A stretch of DNA of 64,000 nucleotides from Streptomyces sp. MJM8645 (GCF_001625365.1 NZ_LJJF01000002.1:682001-746000), one strand, 5' to 3'; positions 34,701 to 45,876 are shown, counted from the first letter of the stretch. Notes: generated by a model not told the origin, from the letters alone. A program made the numbers and translations.

Positions 34701-37700
34701 ACGAACGCGCCCTGCCCGTGCCCGCGCCCGTGCGGCCGCCGGACGGCGGCGCGGACCCCGTCGTCCGGCTCTGGGCGCTGACGCTCGGCCGCCCGCCCGC
34801 CTCGAACGGGGACAACTTCTTCTCCTGCGGCGGGAGTTCACTCGACGCGGCCCGGCTCGTCGCCGAGGTCAACCAGGAGTGCGGGGTGCGCGTCGACCTC
34901 GCCTCGTTCTTCGGCGACCCCACACCGGAAGGGCTGCGGCACCTGATCGCGCGGGCCGCGCCCGCCGGCGGCGAGGGCCCGTCCACGGCTGCGCCCGCCG
35001 GTCTGTCGGCCGCCCAGCGGCGGCTGTGGCTGCTGCACCGGGCGGAGCCGGACAGCCACGAGTTCACCGTGTACTGGGCGCTGCGGCTGAGCGGTCCGCT
35101 GGATCCCGCGCGCCTGCAGTCGGCCTGGCGCGACGTGCTGACCGCCCACCCCGAGACGCGGCTGCGGGTCATCGACGACGACGTGGCCCCCGGGCGCGGG
35201 CAGTGGCCCCTCACGGCGTTCACCGTGAGCGTGCGGGACGTGCCCGGGCACGCCCTGGCGGAGCACCTGCGGCGCGTGGCCCACCGGCCCTTCGACCTGT
35301 TCGAGGAGCCCTTGGTCGAGCTGCGGGTGCTCAGGACCGGCCCCGAGGACCACGTACTGGTCTTCGTCGGCCATCACCTCGTGCTCGACCGCCGCTCCAC
35401 GGAGCTGATCACCGAGCAGTTGCTGAGCCGGCTGGCCGGCGGCCCGGCGCTCCCGCCCGCCCCGGCGGGCGCCGTCCCCGGGCCGTCGCCCGCCGAGGCC
35501 GAACGGCTGCGCCGGTTCTGGGCCGAGGAGCTCGCCGGCGTCTGCGCCCACTCGCCGGTCGCCCTCGGCGGGCCCCGGCCGGGCCCGCACCGGCGCACCG
35601 CGGCGACGGTCGGCGTCCCGCTGGACGCGGCGCAGTGGCGGCGCGTGACGGAGGCGGCGCGGACGCACCGCACCACGGCCCTCGTCCTCGTCCTGTCGGC
35701 GTTCGCGGTCACGGCCGACCGGTACGGCGCGGCGGGCGACGTCCTGGTCGGTACCACCATGGACGTCCGACCGCCCGGCTTCAGCGAGGCCGTCGGCCTC
35801 TTCGTCAACCCCGTCCCGGTACGGCTGCGCCCCCGCCCCGGCGGCACCGCCGGCGAGGCGGTCGCCCAGGCGCACGCGGCCCTCCTACGGGCGCACGCGC
35901 ACCGCGCGCACCCCTTCGACGAACTCGTCCGGGAGCTCGGTCTGCGGGCCGGTCCGGGGCAGGCCCCCCTGTTCCAGGTGCTGGTCGACCATGAGCAGCC
36001 GGCCACGGCGACGGCCACGCCGCCCGGCGTCCGCGCCCGCCCGGTGGAGATCCCGGCGGCCATCGCGAAGTACGACGTCGAGATCCTGCTCCGGGAGACC
36101 CCTGACGGCGCCCGGCTGGACGTGCTCCACCGCACCGACCGGTGGACGACGGACCAGGCCTGGCAGCTGGCCGAGCGGATCCGCGGGGCGCTGCTCGCGC
36201 TGGCCGCCGAGCCCTCCGCGCCGGCCGCGCTCCCCGTGGCACTGGACCCGGGGCGCCTCCCCCTGGAGTGGGGGCGGGGCCCGGAACCGTTCGCGCCGGT
36301 GGTCCCGGTGAGCGAGCTCGTCGCCCGGATCGCCCGGGAGGCACCGGAGCGGACCGCCGTGGTCGCCGGGGGCGAGCAGCTCACGTACGGGCGGCTGCGG
36401 GCCGACGCCCTGGACCTCGCCGCCCGGCTGACGGCCCGGCTGGCCGCCCAGGGCGCGGGCCGGGGCGCGGGCCGGGGCGCCCAGGTGGCGGTGCTGACCG
36501 AGCGGTCCGCGGGCCTGATGACCGCGCTGCTCGGCGTGCACTTCGCCGGTGCCGCGTACGTCCCGCTCGATCCCCGGCACCCCGACTCCCGCATGGCGGC
36601 GTGCCTGGCCGACTGCGGGGCCTCCGCCGTCGTCACCGACGCGGCCATGGCCGGGCGGGCGGCCACGTTCGGGCTGCCGCTGGTCCCCCTGGTCCCACTG
36701 GTCCCACTGCCCTCGACGGCCGATCCGGGCGCCGACCGAAGTCCCGCGCCCGCCGTCCCCCTCCCGCCCGGACCGCACGATCCCGCGTACGTCATCTACA
36801 CCTCCGGCACGACCGGGCGGCCGAAGGGCGTGGTGATCGAGCACGGCACGCTGGCCTCCTCCACGGCCGCCCGCCGCACCGTCTATCCGGGGCGGCCGGT
36901 CTTCCTGCTGCTCTCGCCCGCGGCGTTCGACTCGGCCGCGGCCGGCATCTGGGGGACGCTGTCGGCCGGTGGCCGCCTGGTCGTCGCGAGCGACGACGAG
37001 GTCCGCGACCCCGAGGCCCTGGTCGCCCTGATCGCCCGGCACCAGGTCACCCGGCTGCTGTGCGTGCCCTCGCTCCACGCCCTGCTGCTCACCGCCGCCG
37101 ACCGGGCCGGCCCCGACGCGGTGCGCAGCCTGCGCGAGGTCGTCACGGCCGGGGAGCCGCTCCCGGACGAGCTGCTGCGGCGCCACTTCGCCGTCCTGCC
37201 CCGGGTGGCGCTGATCAACGAGTACGGGCCCACCGAGGCCACCGTCTGGGCGAGCTACCGCCGCTACCACGGGCCGGAGGCCGTCGACATCGGCGGCCCG
37301 GTACCGGGCTACCGCCTCTACGTCCTGGACCACGCCCTGCGCCCCGTCCCCCCGGGGGTCGACGGCGAACTGTACGTCGGCGGCGCGGGCGTGGGCCGGG
37401 GGTACGTCGGCCGGCCCGCCGAGACGGCCGACGCCTTCCTGCCCGACCCGTTCAGCGGCGAGCCGGGGGCCCGGATGTACCGCACCGGCGACCGGGTGCG
37501 GTGGCGGGCGCCGGAGGCGCTCGCCTTCGTCGGCCGGCTGGACCACCAGATCAAGGTCCGGGGCCACCGGGTGCAGCCCGCCGAGGTGGAGGCGGCGCTG
37601 CGCGGCGCCGAGGGCGTCCGGGAGGCGGCCGTGGTCGCCGACGGCGGCGCGCGCCTCGTCGGCTTCGTCACCGGCGGCGGGCGGCCGGAAGCCGTACGGC

Positions 37701-38200
37701 GCGAAGTCGCCGAGCTGCTGCCGGAGTTCATGGTCCCCGCCGTCGTCCACGGGCTGGAGCGGCTGCCCGTCACCCCCAACGGCAAGGTCGACCGGCGGGC
37801 CCTGGAGCAGGAGGCGGACCGGCGCCGGGCCTCGGCGCTCGCCCGGCCCGCCGGGGACGTGTCGCCCGGGCACGCGGCGGTCACCGCGGCGTGGCGGGAG
37901 GTCCTGGGCGTCGTCGACGTTCCCGGCGACGTCAACTTCTTCGACCTCGGGGGGCATTCGCTGCTGGTGCCGGCGCTCCAGGAGGCCTTGCACCGGCACA
38001 CCGGCGTCCGGCTGCCGATCCTCGACCTCTTCCGCCACAGCACCGTCGCCGACCTCGCGGCCCGGCTGGCGCGCAGCACGACGGCCGCGCCGCCCGCCCC
38101 CGGGGCGGAACCACCGCCCTCAGCCGGATCGTCCCGTCGCCGACGCGGCGACGCGGCCCGTACGCTCCGCGACCGCCGCGCCCAGGAGGCCGACCGATGA
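31709..38200 (+). CDS. bimodular non-ribosomal peptide synthetase, C-A-T-C-A-T
   Basis: Encodes 2163 aa. The GTG start is chosen by GGAAGGGG about 10 nt upstream and by the C-domain start (FPLSAPEFGIWL). Domains (approximate residues): C1 25-460 (HHIACDG), A1 513-1000 (HTSGTTGRPKG, NGYGPTE, YRTGD, GKVDERAL), T1 1016-1080 (CGGSSLD), C2 1100-1507 (HHLVLDR, with Arg for the usual Gly), A2 1533-2030 (YTSGTTGRPKG, NEYGPTE, GKVDRRAL), T2 2055-2123 (LGGHSLL). Hand-read binding-pocket codes by analogy to GrsA are DVQSDGGIQK (A1) and DSALVAEVWK (A2). The acidic residue in A1 hints at a basic substrate. Having a C domain first means the chain starts from an upstream carrier or acyl donor. There is no epimerase. 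The stop overlaps the PKS start. Confidence 0.93.
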   Translation: MNRSDLVSDSGPASDAEFAFPLSAPEFGIWLTCRDQPESFNIHRVWELRGQLDEQALKGAVEETVARHPVFARRLVDEDGVPSWVPGAPQPRWTAVDTAAVDTASVDTAATADAAPWAPVGRHRFDLRRDCPVRVDLFRHRPDHHVLSLLVHHIACDGASLENLLADIGAAYNARTTGGPPFTPEPAPAPPAAAAPPTAPDPPAPAEPSRFWPLELADAQWPEALPRTPGPRTADADVLVLPLPPDEADAVRAAARRLRVTPYLMGLAALYAAFATQGNAPDVMVATPFASRTPATVPLVGCFARMVPLRQRWPSGASGAELCDGVRRTVAEALSHAHEPIHESADLFDAAAPGLTVSFQLRDPLPGPALGGLAVRAMEAVREPAAAPVADTPEAPGATEATEPPGTPEVPDALEAPGAAPPAEHPGATIGLTRFDLEFDLCLRADDASVTVTRRMRGGTTNAAAAELLAVYRRVLLALARDPGAPLPRSTSAATPSLIVAPTDPSEHAQPLMERFDAWVRTQPQRPAVRCGDDLLTFAGLDREVTRLAAALRRHGAGPGTAVGVLRERGVALVASVLAAWRVRAHVVALDPSQPDSRLAYVVADTGTRVVLCDPASRHRLDASLTIVDEAPGTKDAHAEAPDAENAHPEDARDARPHDLAYVLHTSGTTGRPKGVMVEHRGLAVLVDAQPAGAGAARVGVTAAVSFDVFFQQLLYLFRGSCLVVADQATYRDPQALVEWVERNDVRLLSTSPSMFAAMRPFGVEEMFQRTGLELDFGGEAVDATTWRRLRELGVRGSNGYGPTEVTIQTTWCGFDEYGSPSIGRPLDGTSAYVLGADLRPVPVGSRGELYLAGPLVTRGYLNAPALTAERYLPDPFAPAPGARMYRTGDRVTLGADGHLIYHGRTDHQLKVRGQRVDPYEVEEVLRAAPGVQDAYVARRGPTGTAGLLAWVTPRRPGPVPVPGELRGLAARRLAPAAVPAHIEVVDAFPLTLSGKVDERALPVPAPVRPPDGGADPVVRLWALTLGRPPASNGDNFFSCGGSSLDAARLVAEVNQECGVRVDLASFFGDPTPEGLRHLIARAAPAGGEGPSTAAPAGLSAAQRRLWLLHRAEPDSHEFTVYWALRLSGPLDPARLQSAWRDVLTAHPETRLRVIDDDVAPGRGQWPLTAFTVSVRDVPGHALAEHLRRVAHRPFDLFEEPLVELRVLRTGPEDHVLVFVGHHLVLDRRSTELITEQLLSRLAGGPALPPAPAGAVPGPSPAEAERLRRFWAEELAGVCAHSPVALGGPRPGPHRRTAATVGVPLDAAQWRRVTEAARTHRTTALVLVLSAFAVTADRYGAAGDVLVGTTMDVRPPGFSEAVGLFVNPVPVRLRPRPGGTAGEAVAQAHAALLRAHAHRAHPFDELVRELGLRAGPGQAPLFQVLVDHEQPATATATPPGVRARPVEIPAAIAKYDVEILLRETPDGARLDVLHRTDRWTTDQAWQLAERIRGALLALAAEPSAPAALPVALDPGRLPLEWGRGPEPFAPVVPVSELVARIAREAPERTAVVAGGEQLTYGRLRADALDLAARLTARLAAQGAGRGAGRGAQVAVLTERSAGLMTALLGVHFAGAAYVPLDPRHPDSRMAACLADCGASAVVTDAAMAGRAATFGLPLVPLVPLVPLPSTADPGADRSPAPAVPLPPGPHDPAYVIYTSGTTGRPKGVVIEHGTLASSTAARRTVYPGRPVFLLLSPAAFDSAAAGIWGTLSAGGRLVVASDDEVRDPEALVALIARHQVTRLLCVPSLHALLLTAADRAGPDAVRSLREVVTAGEPLPDELLRRHFAVLPRVALINEYGPTEATVWASYRRYHGPEAVDIGGPVPGYRLYVLDHALRPVPPGVDGELYVGGAGVGRGYVGRPAETADAFLPDPFSGEPGARMYRTGDRVRWRAPEALAFVGRLDHQIKVRGHRVQPAEVEAALRGAEGVREAAVVADGGARLVGFVTGGGRPEAVRREVAELLPEFMVPAVVHGLERLPVTPNGKVDRRALEQEADRRRASALARPAGDVSPGHAAVTAAWREVLGVVDVPGDVNFFDLGGHSLLVPALQEALHRHTGVRLPILDLFRHSTVADLAARLARSTTAAPPAPGAEPPPSAGSSRRRRGDAARTLRDRRAQEADR

Positions 38201-41160
38201 ACCGCGACCGTTCCCTCGACATCGCCGTCACCGGCATGACGGGGCGCTTCCCCGGAGCGGCCGATCTGGCACAGCTGTGGCAGGCCCTGCGCGACGGGCG
38301 GGTGCTGACCCGGCGCCTGAGCCGGGAGGAGCTGTCGGCCCGTGGCGTCCCCGCGTCCCTCGCCGACGATCCGGCCTACGTCCCCGTCCACGGGCCGCTC
38401 GACGATGCCGACCGCTTCGACCACGAGTTCTTCGGCGTCAGCCCCCGCGAGGCCGGGCTGACGGACCCGCAGCACCGGCTGCTGCTGGAGTGCGCCTGGG
38501 CCGCCCTGGAGGACGCCGGCCACAGCGTCACGGCCGGCGACGGGCTGCGGACGGCGGTGTACGCGGCCGCCAGCGGCAGCGGTCATCTGCGGGCCCTCCT
38601 GGCCTCCGGCTCGCTGGCGCCCCCGGAGTTCGAGGAGGCGCTCCTGGTCAACGAACGCGACTTCCTCGCGACGCGCATCGCCTACAAACTGGGGCTGACC
38701 GGGCCCGCGCTCACTGTCCTCACGGCCTGCTCCTCCTCGCTCGTCGCGGCCCACCTGGCCGTCCAGGCGCTGAACAACGGGGAGTGCGACCAGGCCCTGG
38801 TGCTCGCCGCGTCGGCCAACGCCCCCCAGGCGGGGCACCTGCCCATGGCCGGCGGAGTGATGTCGCTCAGCGGGCACTGCCGCCCCTTCGACGCCTCGGC
38901 GGACGGCACCCTCGGCGGCTCGGGCGCGCTGGGCGTCGTCCTGCGCCGCCACGAGGACGTGGCGGACGGTCCGCTCCCCCTGCACGGAGTGCTGCTGGGC
39001 TCCGCCGTCAACAACGACGGCACCGCCAAAGCGGGCTTCCTCGCGCCGTCGGCGGCGGGCCAGGAGCAGGCGATCCGCGCCGCGCTCGCCGCCGCCGACG
39101 TCGACGCCGCGTCCGTCGGCTACCTGGAGAGCCACGGCACCGGCACCCGCGTCGGCGACCCCATCGAGTGGTCCGCCGCCTCGGCGGTGTACCGATCGCT
39201 GGGTGCCGCTCCCGGCAGCATCCCGGTCGGCGCGCTCAAGGCGACCATCGGCCACCTCGACGCCGCCGCCGGACTCGCCGGGCTGGTGAAGGCGCTGCTG
39301 GTGCTCCGGCACGGGTACGTGCCCGCGCTTCCCGGGCTGAGCCGGGCCAATCCGCTGCTGGAACGGGAGGACTCGCCGCTGTCCCTGCCCACCGAGGCCG
39401 GGCCGTGGCGGGGCCCGCAGCCGCGCCGGGCCGCGGTGAGCTCGTTCGGCGTGGGCGGGACCAACGTGCACATGCTGGTGGAGCAGCCGCCGGAGCCGGC
39501 CGCCGCACCGCCCGCCCCGCCGCCCGGGCGGGAACGGCTGGTGGTGCTCTCCGCGAAGGACCCGCGGGCCCTCGCCCGCATGCGGGAGCGGCTCGCCGCG
39601 CACCTGGCGGACGCCGAAGCCGCCCCCTCGCTGGCGGACGTCGGCCGGACCCTCACCCGGCGGGCGGAACTCCCGTACCGCTCCTCGGCGGTGGGCGCGA
39701 ACGTGGCCGAGGTCGCGGCGGCGCTGCGGGCCCCGGCCGAGGCGACACCGGAGCCCGCGGCGCACCCCGCCCCGGCGCTGCTGCTCTTCCCGGGGCAGGG
39801 GACGCAGTTCCCCGGCATGGCGGCGCCCTTCGCCGCCGCCCTGCCCCCGTTCGCCGCCGCGCTGGACGCCTGCCTGGCCGCCTTCTCCCCCGGGCTCGCC
39901 CGCGAGGTCGACGAGGCGCTGCACGACGCCGCCTTCCCCGCCGAACGGCTCGCCCGGACGGCGCTCGCCCAGCCCGCGCTCTTCGCCGTCGAGTACGCCG
40001 CCGGGACGGCGCTGCTCGCCCTGGGCCTGGTGCCCTGCGCGCTGCTCGGGCACAGCCTGGGGGAGATCACGGCGGCGACCCTGGCCGGCGCCCTCGCCCT
40101 CGACACCGCGGCCCGCCTGGTGGCACGCCGGGCCCAGCTGATGCAGGACTGCGCCCCGGGCGCGATGGTCTCCCTGGCCTGCGGCGAGGCCGAGGCCCGG
40201 GCCCTGCTGGCCGAGACCGGCACCGAGCTGGGCGTCGCGGCGGTCAACGCCGCCACGAGCACCGTACTCGCCGGGCCCCCCGAGGCGGTGGCGGCCTTCC
40301 GGGAGCGGATCGGCGACCGGTACGCGGCCAAGGTGCTGCGGTCGTCCCGCGCCTTCCACTCCCCGCTGATCGAACCGGCGGCCGACGCACTGCAGGGCAC
40401 ACCGACGGCCGCCGAGGTGCGCCCCGCCGTCCTGCCGTGGATCGAGAACACGGAGGGGCAGCTGCTGCCCGAAGGCTCGCTCACCGACCCCGGCCACTTC
40501 GCCCGGGCCGCCCGCCGGCCGGTGCGCTTCGCGGACGCGCTGGCGACGGCCCGGGCGAAGTTCCCCGACGCCGTCGCGGTCGAGGTGGGGCCCGGCCGGG
40601 TGCTGAGCGGCTTCGCGGAAGCCGCCGGGCTGCCCGCGATCCCGCTGCTGGGCTCCTCGCCACCGGCACACGCCCCGGCGGCTTCCACCGCCCGCCCGGT
40701 ACTAACGGCGATCGGCCGGCTGTGGTGCTCCGGCCTCCCCCTGGACCTCTCCCCGCTCCAGGCGCCCGGGCGCTCCGTCCCCCTGCCGACCTATCCGTTC
40801 CACGGCCCGCGCCACCCGGTGCCGGCCGCCCCGGCACCCGGAGCACCGCCAGGACCACCCGCCCGGGCGGCCGTCGCCGACGCGGTCGAGCCCGTCGCGG
40901 ACACCCCCGTCGCGATCCTCCGCGCCCTGTGGGCCGAACAGCTGGGGGTGACCGACGTGCCCGACACGGCCGACTTCTTCCAGCTGGGCGGTGACTCGCT
41001 CACCGTGGCCCGGCTGGCGCGCGGGATGAGCCGCCGGTTCGGCGTCGACGTCCCCGTCGGCGAGCTGTTGCGGGCCCGGTCCATCGGGCTCCAGTACGCG
41101 CTGGTCGAGCGGTTGATCGCCCAGCAGATCCTTTCCGAGGCCGGGGAGGAGCTCGGATGA
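38197..41160 (+). CDS. type I polyketide synthase module, KS-AT-ACP
   Basis: Encodes 987 aa. The ATG overlaps the NRPS stop (ATGA). KS covers about residues 8-430, with the triad C178 (LTACSSSL), H313 (ESHGTGT) and H353 (KATIGHLD). AT covers about 525-820, with [10 protein letters not shown], the nucleophile S620 in GHSLGE, and RAFHSP (H721), the pattern of malonyl-specific AT domains. ACP Ser is S934 (LGGDSLTV). No KR, DH, ER or MT is present, so one malonate is added and the beta-keto group is kept. It is placed between two NRPSs, so it should extend a peptidyl chain and hand it to the next C domain. Confidence 0.93.
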   Translation: MNRDRSLDIAVTGMTGRFPGAADLAQLWQALRDGRVLTRRLSREELSARGVPASLADDPAYVPVHGPLDDADRFDHEFFGVSPREAGLTDPQHRLLLECAWAALEDAGHSVTAGDGLRTAVYAAASGSGHLRALLASGSLAPPEFEEALLVNERDFLATRIAYKLGLTGPALTVLTACSSSLVAAHLAVQALNNGECDQALVLAASANAPQAGHLPMAGGVMSLSGHCRPFDASADGTLGGSGALGVVLRRHEDVADGPLPLHGVLLGSAVNNDGTAKAGFLAPSAAGQEQAIRAALAAADVDAASVGYLESHGTGTRVGDPIEWSAASAVYRSLGAAPGSIPVGALKATIGHLDAAAGLAGLVKALLVLRHGYVPALPGLSRANPLLEREDSPLSLPTEAGPWRGPQPRRAAVSSFGVGGTNVHMLVEQPPEPAAAPPAPPPGRERLVVLSAKDPRALARMRERLAAHLADAEAAPSLADVGRTLTRRAELPYRSSAVGANVAEVAAALRAPAEATPEPAAHPAPALLLFPGQGTQFPGMAAPFAAALPPFAAALDACLAAFSPGLAREVDEALHDAAFPAERLARTALAQPALFAVEYAAGTALLALGLVPCALLGHSLGEITAATLAGALALDTAARLVARRAQLMQDCAPGAMVSLACGEAEARALLAETGTELGVAAVNAATSTVLAGPPEAVAAFRERIGDRYAAKVLRSSRAFHSPLIEPAADALQGTPTAAEVRPAVLPWIENTEGQLLPEGSLTDPGHFARAARRPVRFADALATARAKFPDAVAVEVGPGRVLSGFAEAAGLPAIPLLGSSPPAHAPAASTARPVLTAIGRLWCSGLPLDLSPLQAPGRSVPLPTYPFHGPRHPVPAAPAPGAPPGPPARAAVADAVEPVADTPVAILRALWAEQLGVTDVPDTADFFQLGGDSLTVARLARGMSRRFGVDVPVGELLRARSIGLQYALVERLIAQQILSEAGEELG

Positions 41161-44100
41161 CCGCCTCGCCCCTCGACCGGCTCACCCCCGGGCAGCGCGC
41201 CGAACTGGCCGCCCGGCTCCAGGGGCGCAGCCCCGCGGCCGCGCCACCGGCGGCTTCCGTACCGGCACTGGCGCCTTCGGAACCGGCGTTCCCGTACCGC
41301 CCGGAGGCCGTGGCCGGCAGCCACCCCCTCTCCGTCACCCAGTACCGGATGTGGCTCGCCGAACAGGCGTCCCCCACCGCGTCGGCGGCCTACACCGTGC
41401 CCCTGGCCCTCCAGCTCGCGGGCCCGCCGGACATCGACCGGCTCCGCACGTGCCTGGACGCCCTCGCCGCCCGCCATCTGGCCCTGCGAACCCGTTTCGG
41501 CCAGGAGAACGGGGTGCCCCGGCAGCGCTTCGACCTGCCCGCCCGCATCCCGCTGGAGATACGGGAACTGCCCGCGGGAGCGCCGGAGCGGGACCAGGCA
41601 CTCGACGCCGAGGCGGCGCGCCCGTTCCGCCTGGACCGGCCCCCGTACGTCCGCGCCGTCCTGCTGACCCAGGGGCCGCAGCAGCACACCCTCCTCCTGA
41701 CCTTCCACCACGCCGTCTGCGACGGATGGTCGTTGGGGGTGCTGATCGACGACCTGCTGGACGCGTACGCCGCCGGGGACGGCCCCGGTTCCACCCGTCC
41801 CGCGCCGGCCGCCCAGCACCTCGACTACGTCCGCTGGGAGCAGTCACCGGACGGGCGGGCCGCGCTGGCCGCCCACGCCGCCCACTGGGCCCGCTCCAGC
41901 GGCCGCGCCGACGACGGGGCCGAACTCCCCTTCGCCGTCGACCCGGCCAGCACGGAGCAGGCCGCCACGCAGCAGGCCACCGCGCAGCACGCCACCGCGC
42001 AGCAGGCCGCCCGGATGCCGCACGCCGAGCTGGCGCTGCCCCCGGACCTCACCCGGCAGGTCCACGCGTTCGCCCGGCGGCACGCCTGCACGGCGCACGC
42101 GGTGTGGCTCGCCGCGTTCGCGGCCACCTGGAGCGCGGTCACCGGCACCCGGACGGCCTCCGTGAGCGTTCCCACCGCCAACCGGGCGGCGGAGCGCTAC
42201 GACCTCACCGTGGGCGCCTTCGTCTCCGCGATGCCCCTCGCCCTGTCCCTGCCGCCCGCGCTGGGCTTCGCCGCGCTGGCCCGGCGGACCGGCGAGCAGC
42301 TCCTGACCGGCTCGCAGCACCCGACCCTCCCCCTGACCTCCGACGACACCGCCGTGCCCGTACCCGCCGCCGCCTTCGTCCTGACCCACGAGGACAACCG
42401 GCCGCGCCCGGCCGGCCCCCTCACGGTCACCCCCCTGCCGGTGCGCGTCCAGGGCGACCAGGGCGCGCTGACCGTGCAGCTCACGGAACACGCCGACACC
42501 GCCGTCGTCCGGCTGACCGGCTCCCCGCAGCACTACACCGACGCGGCCCTCGCCCGGCTCGGGCGGGCCTACCGACGCTGCCTCGCCTCCGTACTCGCCG
42601 CCCCCGACGCGCCGCTGGCCGCGCTGGACGCACGCGACCCGGCCGAGCGCGCGACCATCGCGGCCGCCTCGACGGCGCCGCCCGCGGCCGGGGCCCGCCT
42701 GCCCTACGAGGCCTTCGCGGACTGGGCGCGGCGCACCCCCGAGGCGTTCGCCGTCCGGGATGCCGCCGACGGCCACCTCACCTACCGGGCGCTGCACGAG
42801 CGCACCGAGCGCGCGGCGGCCCACCTCGCCCTGGCCGGGGTCGGCCCCGGCTCGGCGGTGGCCCTGGACGTGCCGGCGGGCGCCGACTATCCGACGCTGG
42901 CCCTGGCGGTCTGGCGGCTCGGCGGCTGGATCATCGCGCTACGCCCCGACGACCCCGCGGAACGCCGCCGCGCCCTGCTGCGCAGCGCCCGGGCGGACTT
43001 CCTCGTCCGCACGGCCGACGCCCCCGGGCACGACGCCGACGGCCCCGATGCCAACGAGGGCCGTACCGATGGGGACCACGCCACCGAGGACCGTGCCACC
43101 GGGCACGACGCCGACGGCGGCCCGCCGGGGAGGGCCCTGCGGACGATCCGGCTCCCCCGAGGGGGCGCGCGGGAGCTCCCGGCCACCGGCACGGCGGTGC
43201 CGCCCATGGCCCGCACGGGCCCGCAGGACCTGGCCTACGCGGTGTTCACCTCCGGCACGACCGGTACGCCCAAGTGCGTCCCGGTGCCGCTGGGGGCGCT
43301 GGCCAACGAACTCGCCTGGCGCCGCGAGGCGATCGGCCTCGCCGCCCCCGACCGGGTGCTCCAGACCATTCCCCTGGTCTTCGACCCGTCGCTGTGGCAG
43401 TGCTTCGGACCGCTGGTCGCCGGGGCCGGCGTGGTCTTCCCCGGCGTCGACCTCGGGGCACATCCGGCCGCCCTCGTGGAGGCCGCCCTTGAGCACTCCG
43501 CGACCGTGGTCGACGTCGTCCCATCGCTGCTCGCGGCCCTGGACGACGAGGATCTGCGCCGGCTGCCGGCCCGGGTCGTCTTCTGCGGCGGGGAAGCGCT
43601 GCCCTCGGCGCAGGCCGACCGTTACCTGCGCGTCGGCCACGGTGAACTGCGCAACCAGTACGGGCCGTCCGAGACCTGCATCGACGCCACCTCGTACCGG
43701 TGCACGGCGGGGGCCGAGGGCGGCACCGCCCCCGTGGGCCACCCCGTCTCCGGCGTGCGCCTGCACATCCTCGACGGCGCGCTGCGTCCGGTGCCGATCG
43801 GGGTCACCGGCGAGCTGTACATCGGCGGCACCGGGGTGGCGCGCGGCTACCGGGACCGTCCGGCCGAAACGGCGGCCCGATTCCTGCCCGACCCGGCCGG
43901 TCCCCCGGGCTCGCGGATGTACCGCACCGGGGACCGGGTGCGGTGGAACGCCGACGGGAGCGTGCAGTTCGTCGGCCGCAGCGACAACCAGGTCAAGGTG
44001 CGCGGCCACCGGGTGGAGCTGGAGGAGGTGGACCGGCACGTCGTGGACGCGCCGGGGGTGCGGGAGGCGGCGACCGTCGTCGTCGGGGAACGCGTCAGCC

Positions 44101-45773
44101 GCCTGGTGGGCTTCGTCACCGGCGAGCCCGCCCCGGACCCGGCGGCGGTGCGCGCCCATCTGGCCCGTACCCTCCCGCCGTACATGGTGCCCGGCGAGAT
44201 CCGGGTGCTCCCGCGGCTGCCGGTGACCGCCAACGGCAAGGCGGACCGCCGCGCGCTGCTGGCCATGGTGCGCTCCGCGCGCACGGCGGCCGGCCCCGCC
44301 GCCGCCCACGACCGGGTGGCCGCCGCCGTGGTGGAGGCGTTCGCGGCGGCGCTCGACCGGCCGTCGGCCACCCTGGACGACCATCTCTACGACCTCGGCG
44401 GGGCGTCGCTGGGGGCGGCCCGGATCGCCTCCGTGCTGAGCCGGCGCCTCGGGGTGGAGGTCCCCGTGCGCGCCGTCCTGACGCATCCGCTGGCCGCCGA
44501 ACTCGCCACCGAGGTCAGGACGTTGCTCGCCGCCGCGCGGCCGCTTCCCGCCGACGGCGCCGGAGCCGACGCGTCCCAGACGCCCGAACAGCTCCTGGTG
44601 GCCCAGCAGGAACGGGCCCTCGGACACCCCGCTCCCCCGATTCCACTGCTGCTCAGGCTCGATGCCCCCGTGGATCCGCAGGACGTGGAGCGGGCGGTCC
44701 GCGCACTGGTCGCCCGGCACGAGGCCCTGCGGCCGACAGCCCCGGAGGCGACACCGGAGGCCGCCGGAACGGGACAGCACGACGCGTGGCGGCCCTGCCC
44801 CGTGGCCCCGCTGCCGGACCGGCCCGCCCAGGTCCACTGGGACACCGCACTGGTCGAGCGGCCGCTGCCCGCAGGATCACCGGGGCTGGAGGTCGTCCTG
44901 CTGGCCGGGGAGGACGGCACCGTCCGGCACCTGCTGCTGAGGCTGGCCCGCCACCGGGGCGACGGCGCCTCCGTGGGCATCCTCGCCGACGAGCTCCTCG
45001 CCCTGCTCGCCGGCCGCGACCTGCCCCGACCGGCCCCGCGCTACAGCGACTACGCCCGCGCCAGGGCCGTCCGCCGCACGGCCCGGCGCGCCGAGCTGGA
45101 ACGGTACTGGCGCACCAGCCTGGGCCCGGTCCCCCCGGACCCGTTCGCCGAGCGCCGCACCGGCCCGAGGACCTTCCGCAACCACGGGGTGCGGAAGGTC
45201 CTCCCCGCCGACGCGTACGCACGCCTCCAGCAGGCGGGCCGGACGGCGGGGACGACCACCACGGCCGCCTTCCTCGACCTGCTCGGCCGGATCGTCTCCC
45301 GGATGTCGGGCGGCACGTCCACGGTGATCGGCATGCCGGTCTCCCACCGCTCGGCGGCCACCGAGGAATCGCTCGTCGGCCGCGCCGTCGACCTGCTGCC
45401 GGTGGTGCTCGGCGCCACCGGGGCCGGCCACGCCCACCGGGCGCTGCTGTCGGCCCTGGACCACGCCGACCTGCCGCTGCTGCACATCGCCGAGCTCGCC
45501 GATCCGGTCGACCCCGCGGTCCGGCCGCCGGTCTGCGCGGCCGGGCTGGTCGTCCACGGGCCGGAGGAGAACCCGGCCGTGGTGCCGGACGACCTGCCCC
45601 ACGACACCGTGCCCGAGCACTGGGCGGACCTCGACCTCGTCCTCCACGTGCAACCGGCCCGCTCGGGAGGGTGTTCGGTGCTCCTGACCGGAGCCGTCGA
45701 CCTCTTCCCGCAGGCCGAACTGCGCGGGCACCTCGCCCGGGCCCTGGCGGAGCTCGAACCCGACCAGAGCTGA
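41157..45773 (+). CDS. terminal NRPS, C-A-T-C* with degraded last C domain
   Basis: Encodes 1538 aa; ATG overlaps the PKS stop. The first C domain has an intact H184-H185-AVC-D189-G190. The A domain (about 515-1030) has [11 protein letters not shown] (Cys for the usual Gly), NQYGPSE, YRTGD and NGKADRRAL. The hand-read code is DPWDFGQIDK, with an Asp in the pocket; it matches no code I know. T (about 1051-1121) has LGGASLG. A final condensation-like domain (about 1145-1535) reads ARHRGDG (1264-1270) where HHxxxDG is expected, so the catalytic second His is Arg. No TE or reductase follows. Low-complexity insertions occur at about 265-285 (Ala/Gln) and 618-665 (Asp/His/Gly). Confidence 0.9.
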   Translation: MTASPLDRLTPGQRAELAARLQGRSPAAAPPAASVPALAPSEPAFPYRPEAVAGSHPLSVTQYRMWLAEQASPTASAAYTVPLALQLAGPPDIDRLRTCLDALAARHLALRTRFGQENGVPRQRFDLPARIPLEIRELPAGAPERDQALDAEAARPFRLDRPPYVRAVLLTQGPQQHTLLLTFHHAVCDGWSLGVLIDDLLDAYAAGDGPGSTRPAPAAQHLDYVRWEQSPDGRAALAAHAAHWARSSGRADDGAELPFAVDPASTEQAATQQATAQHATAQQAARMPHAELALPPDLTRQVHAFARRHACTAHAVWLAAFAATWSAVTGTRTASVSVPTANRAAERYDLTVGAFVSAMPLALSLPPALGFAALARRTGEQLLTGSQHPTLPLTSDDTAVPVPAAAFVLTHEDNRPRPAGPLTVTPLPVRVQGDQGALTVQLTEHADTAVVRLTGSPQHYTDAALARLGRAYRRCLASVLAAPDAPLAALDARDPAERATIAAASTAPPAAGARLPYEAFADWARRTPEAFAVRDAADGHLTYRALHERTERAAAHLALAGVGPGSAVALDVPAGADYPTLALAVWRLGGWIIALRPDDPAERRRALLRSARADFLVRTADAPGHDADGPDANEGRTDGDHATEDRATGHDADGGPPGRALRTIRLPRGGARELPATGTAVPPMARTGPQDLAYAVFTSGTTGTPKCVPVPLGALANELAWRREAIGLAAPDRVLQTIPLVFDPSLWQCFGPLVAGAGVVFPGVDLGAHPAALVEAALEHSATVVDVVPSLLAALDDEDLRRLPARVVFCGGEALPSAQADRYLRVGHGELRNQYGPSETCIDATSYRCTAGAEGGTAPVGHPVSGVRLHILDGALRPVPIGVTGELYIGGTGVARGYRDRPAETAARFLPDPAGPPGSRMYRTGDRVRWNADGSVQFVGRSDNQVKVRGHRVELEEVDRHVVDAPGVREAATVVVGERVSRLVGFVTGEPAPDPAAVRAHLARTLPPYMVPGEIRVLPRLPVTANGKADRRALLAMVRSARTAAGPAAAHDRVAAAVVEAFAAALDRPSATLDDHLYDLGGASLGAARIASVLSRRLGVEVPVRAVLTHPLAAELATEVRTLLAAARPLPADGAGADASQTPEQLLVAQQERALGHPAPPIPLLLRLDAPVDPQDVERAVRALVARHEALRPTAPEATPEAAGTGQHDAWRPCPVAPLPDRPAQVHWDTALVERPLPAGSPGLEVVLLAGEDGTVRHLLLRLARHRGDGASVGILADELLALLAGRDLPRPAPRYSDYARARAVRRTARRAELERYWRTSLGPVPPDPFAERRTGPRTFRNHGVRKVLPADAYARLQQAGRTAGTTTTAAFLDLLGRIVSRMSGGTSTVIGMPVSHRSAATEESLVGRAVDLLPVVLGATGAGHAHRALLSALDHADLPLLHIAELADPVDPAVRPPVCAAGLVVHGPEENPAVVPDDLPHDTVPEHWADLDLVLHVQPARSGGCSVLLTGAVDLFPQAELRGHLARALAELEPDQS

Positions 45774-45876
45774 GCTACGCCCCAGCCGCACCTCCCGCGC
45801 GGTGCGCCCGTCGCGCCCGTGCCCCGACCGCCCGCTCTCCGGCACATCCGACACATCCGACACAAGGGGAAAAGTC

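Noticed and set aside
37318-40671. A 1117-codon open frame on the minus strand across the NRPS/PKS junction
   Set aside because: Low-complexity Arg/Gly/Ala/Pro composition, no motif; it is the antisense shadow of clear KS, AT and A domains.
45700-45773. A thioesterase or reductase domain at the end of the last NRPS
   Set aside because: No GxSxG or NAD(P)-binding motif was found; the sequence ends with a C-type domain.
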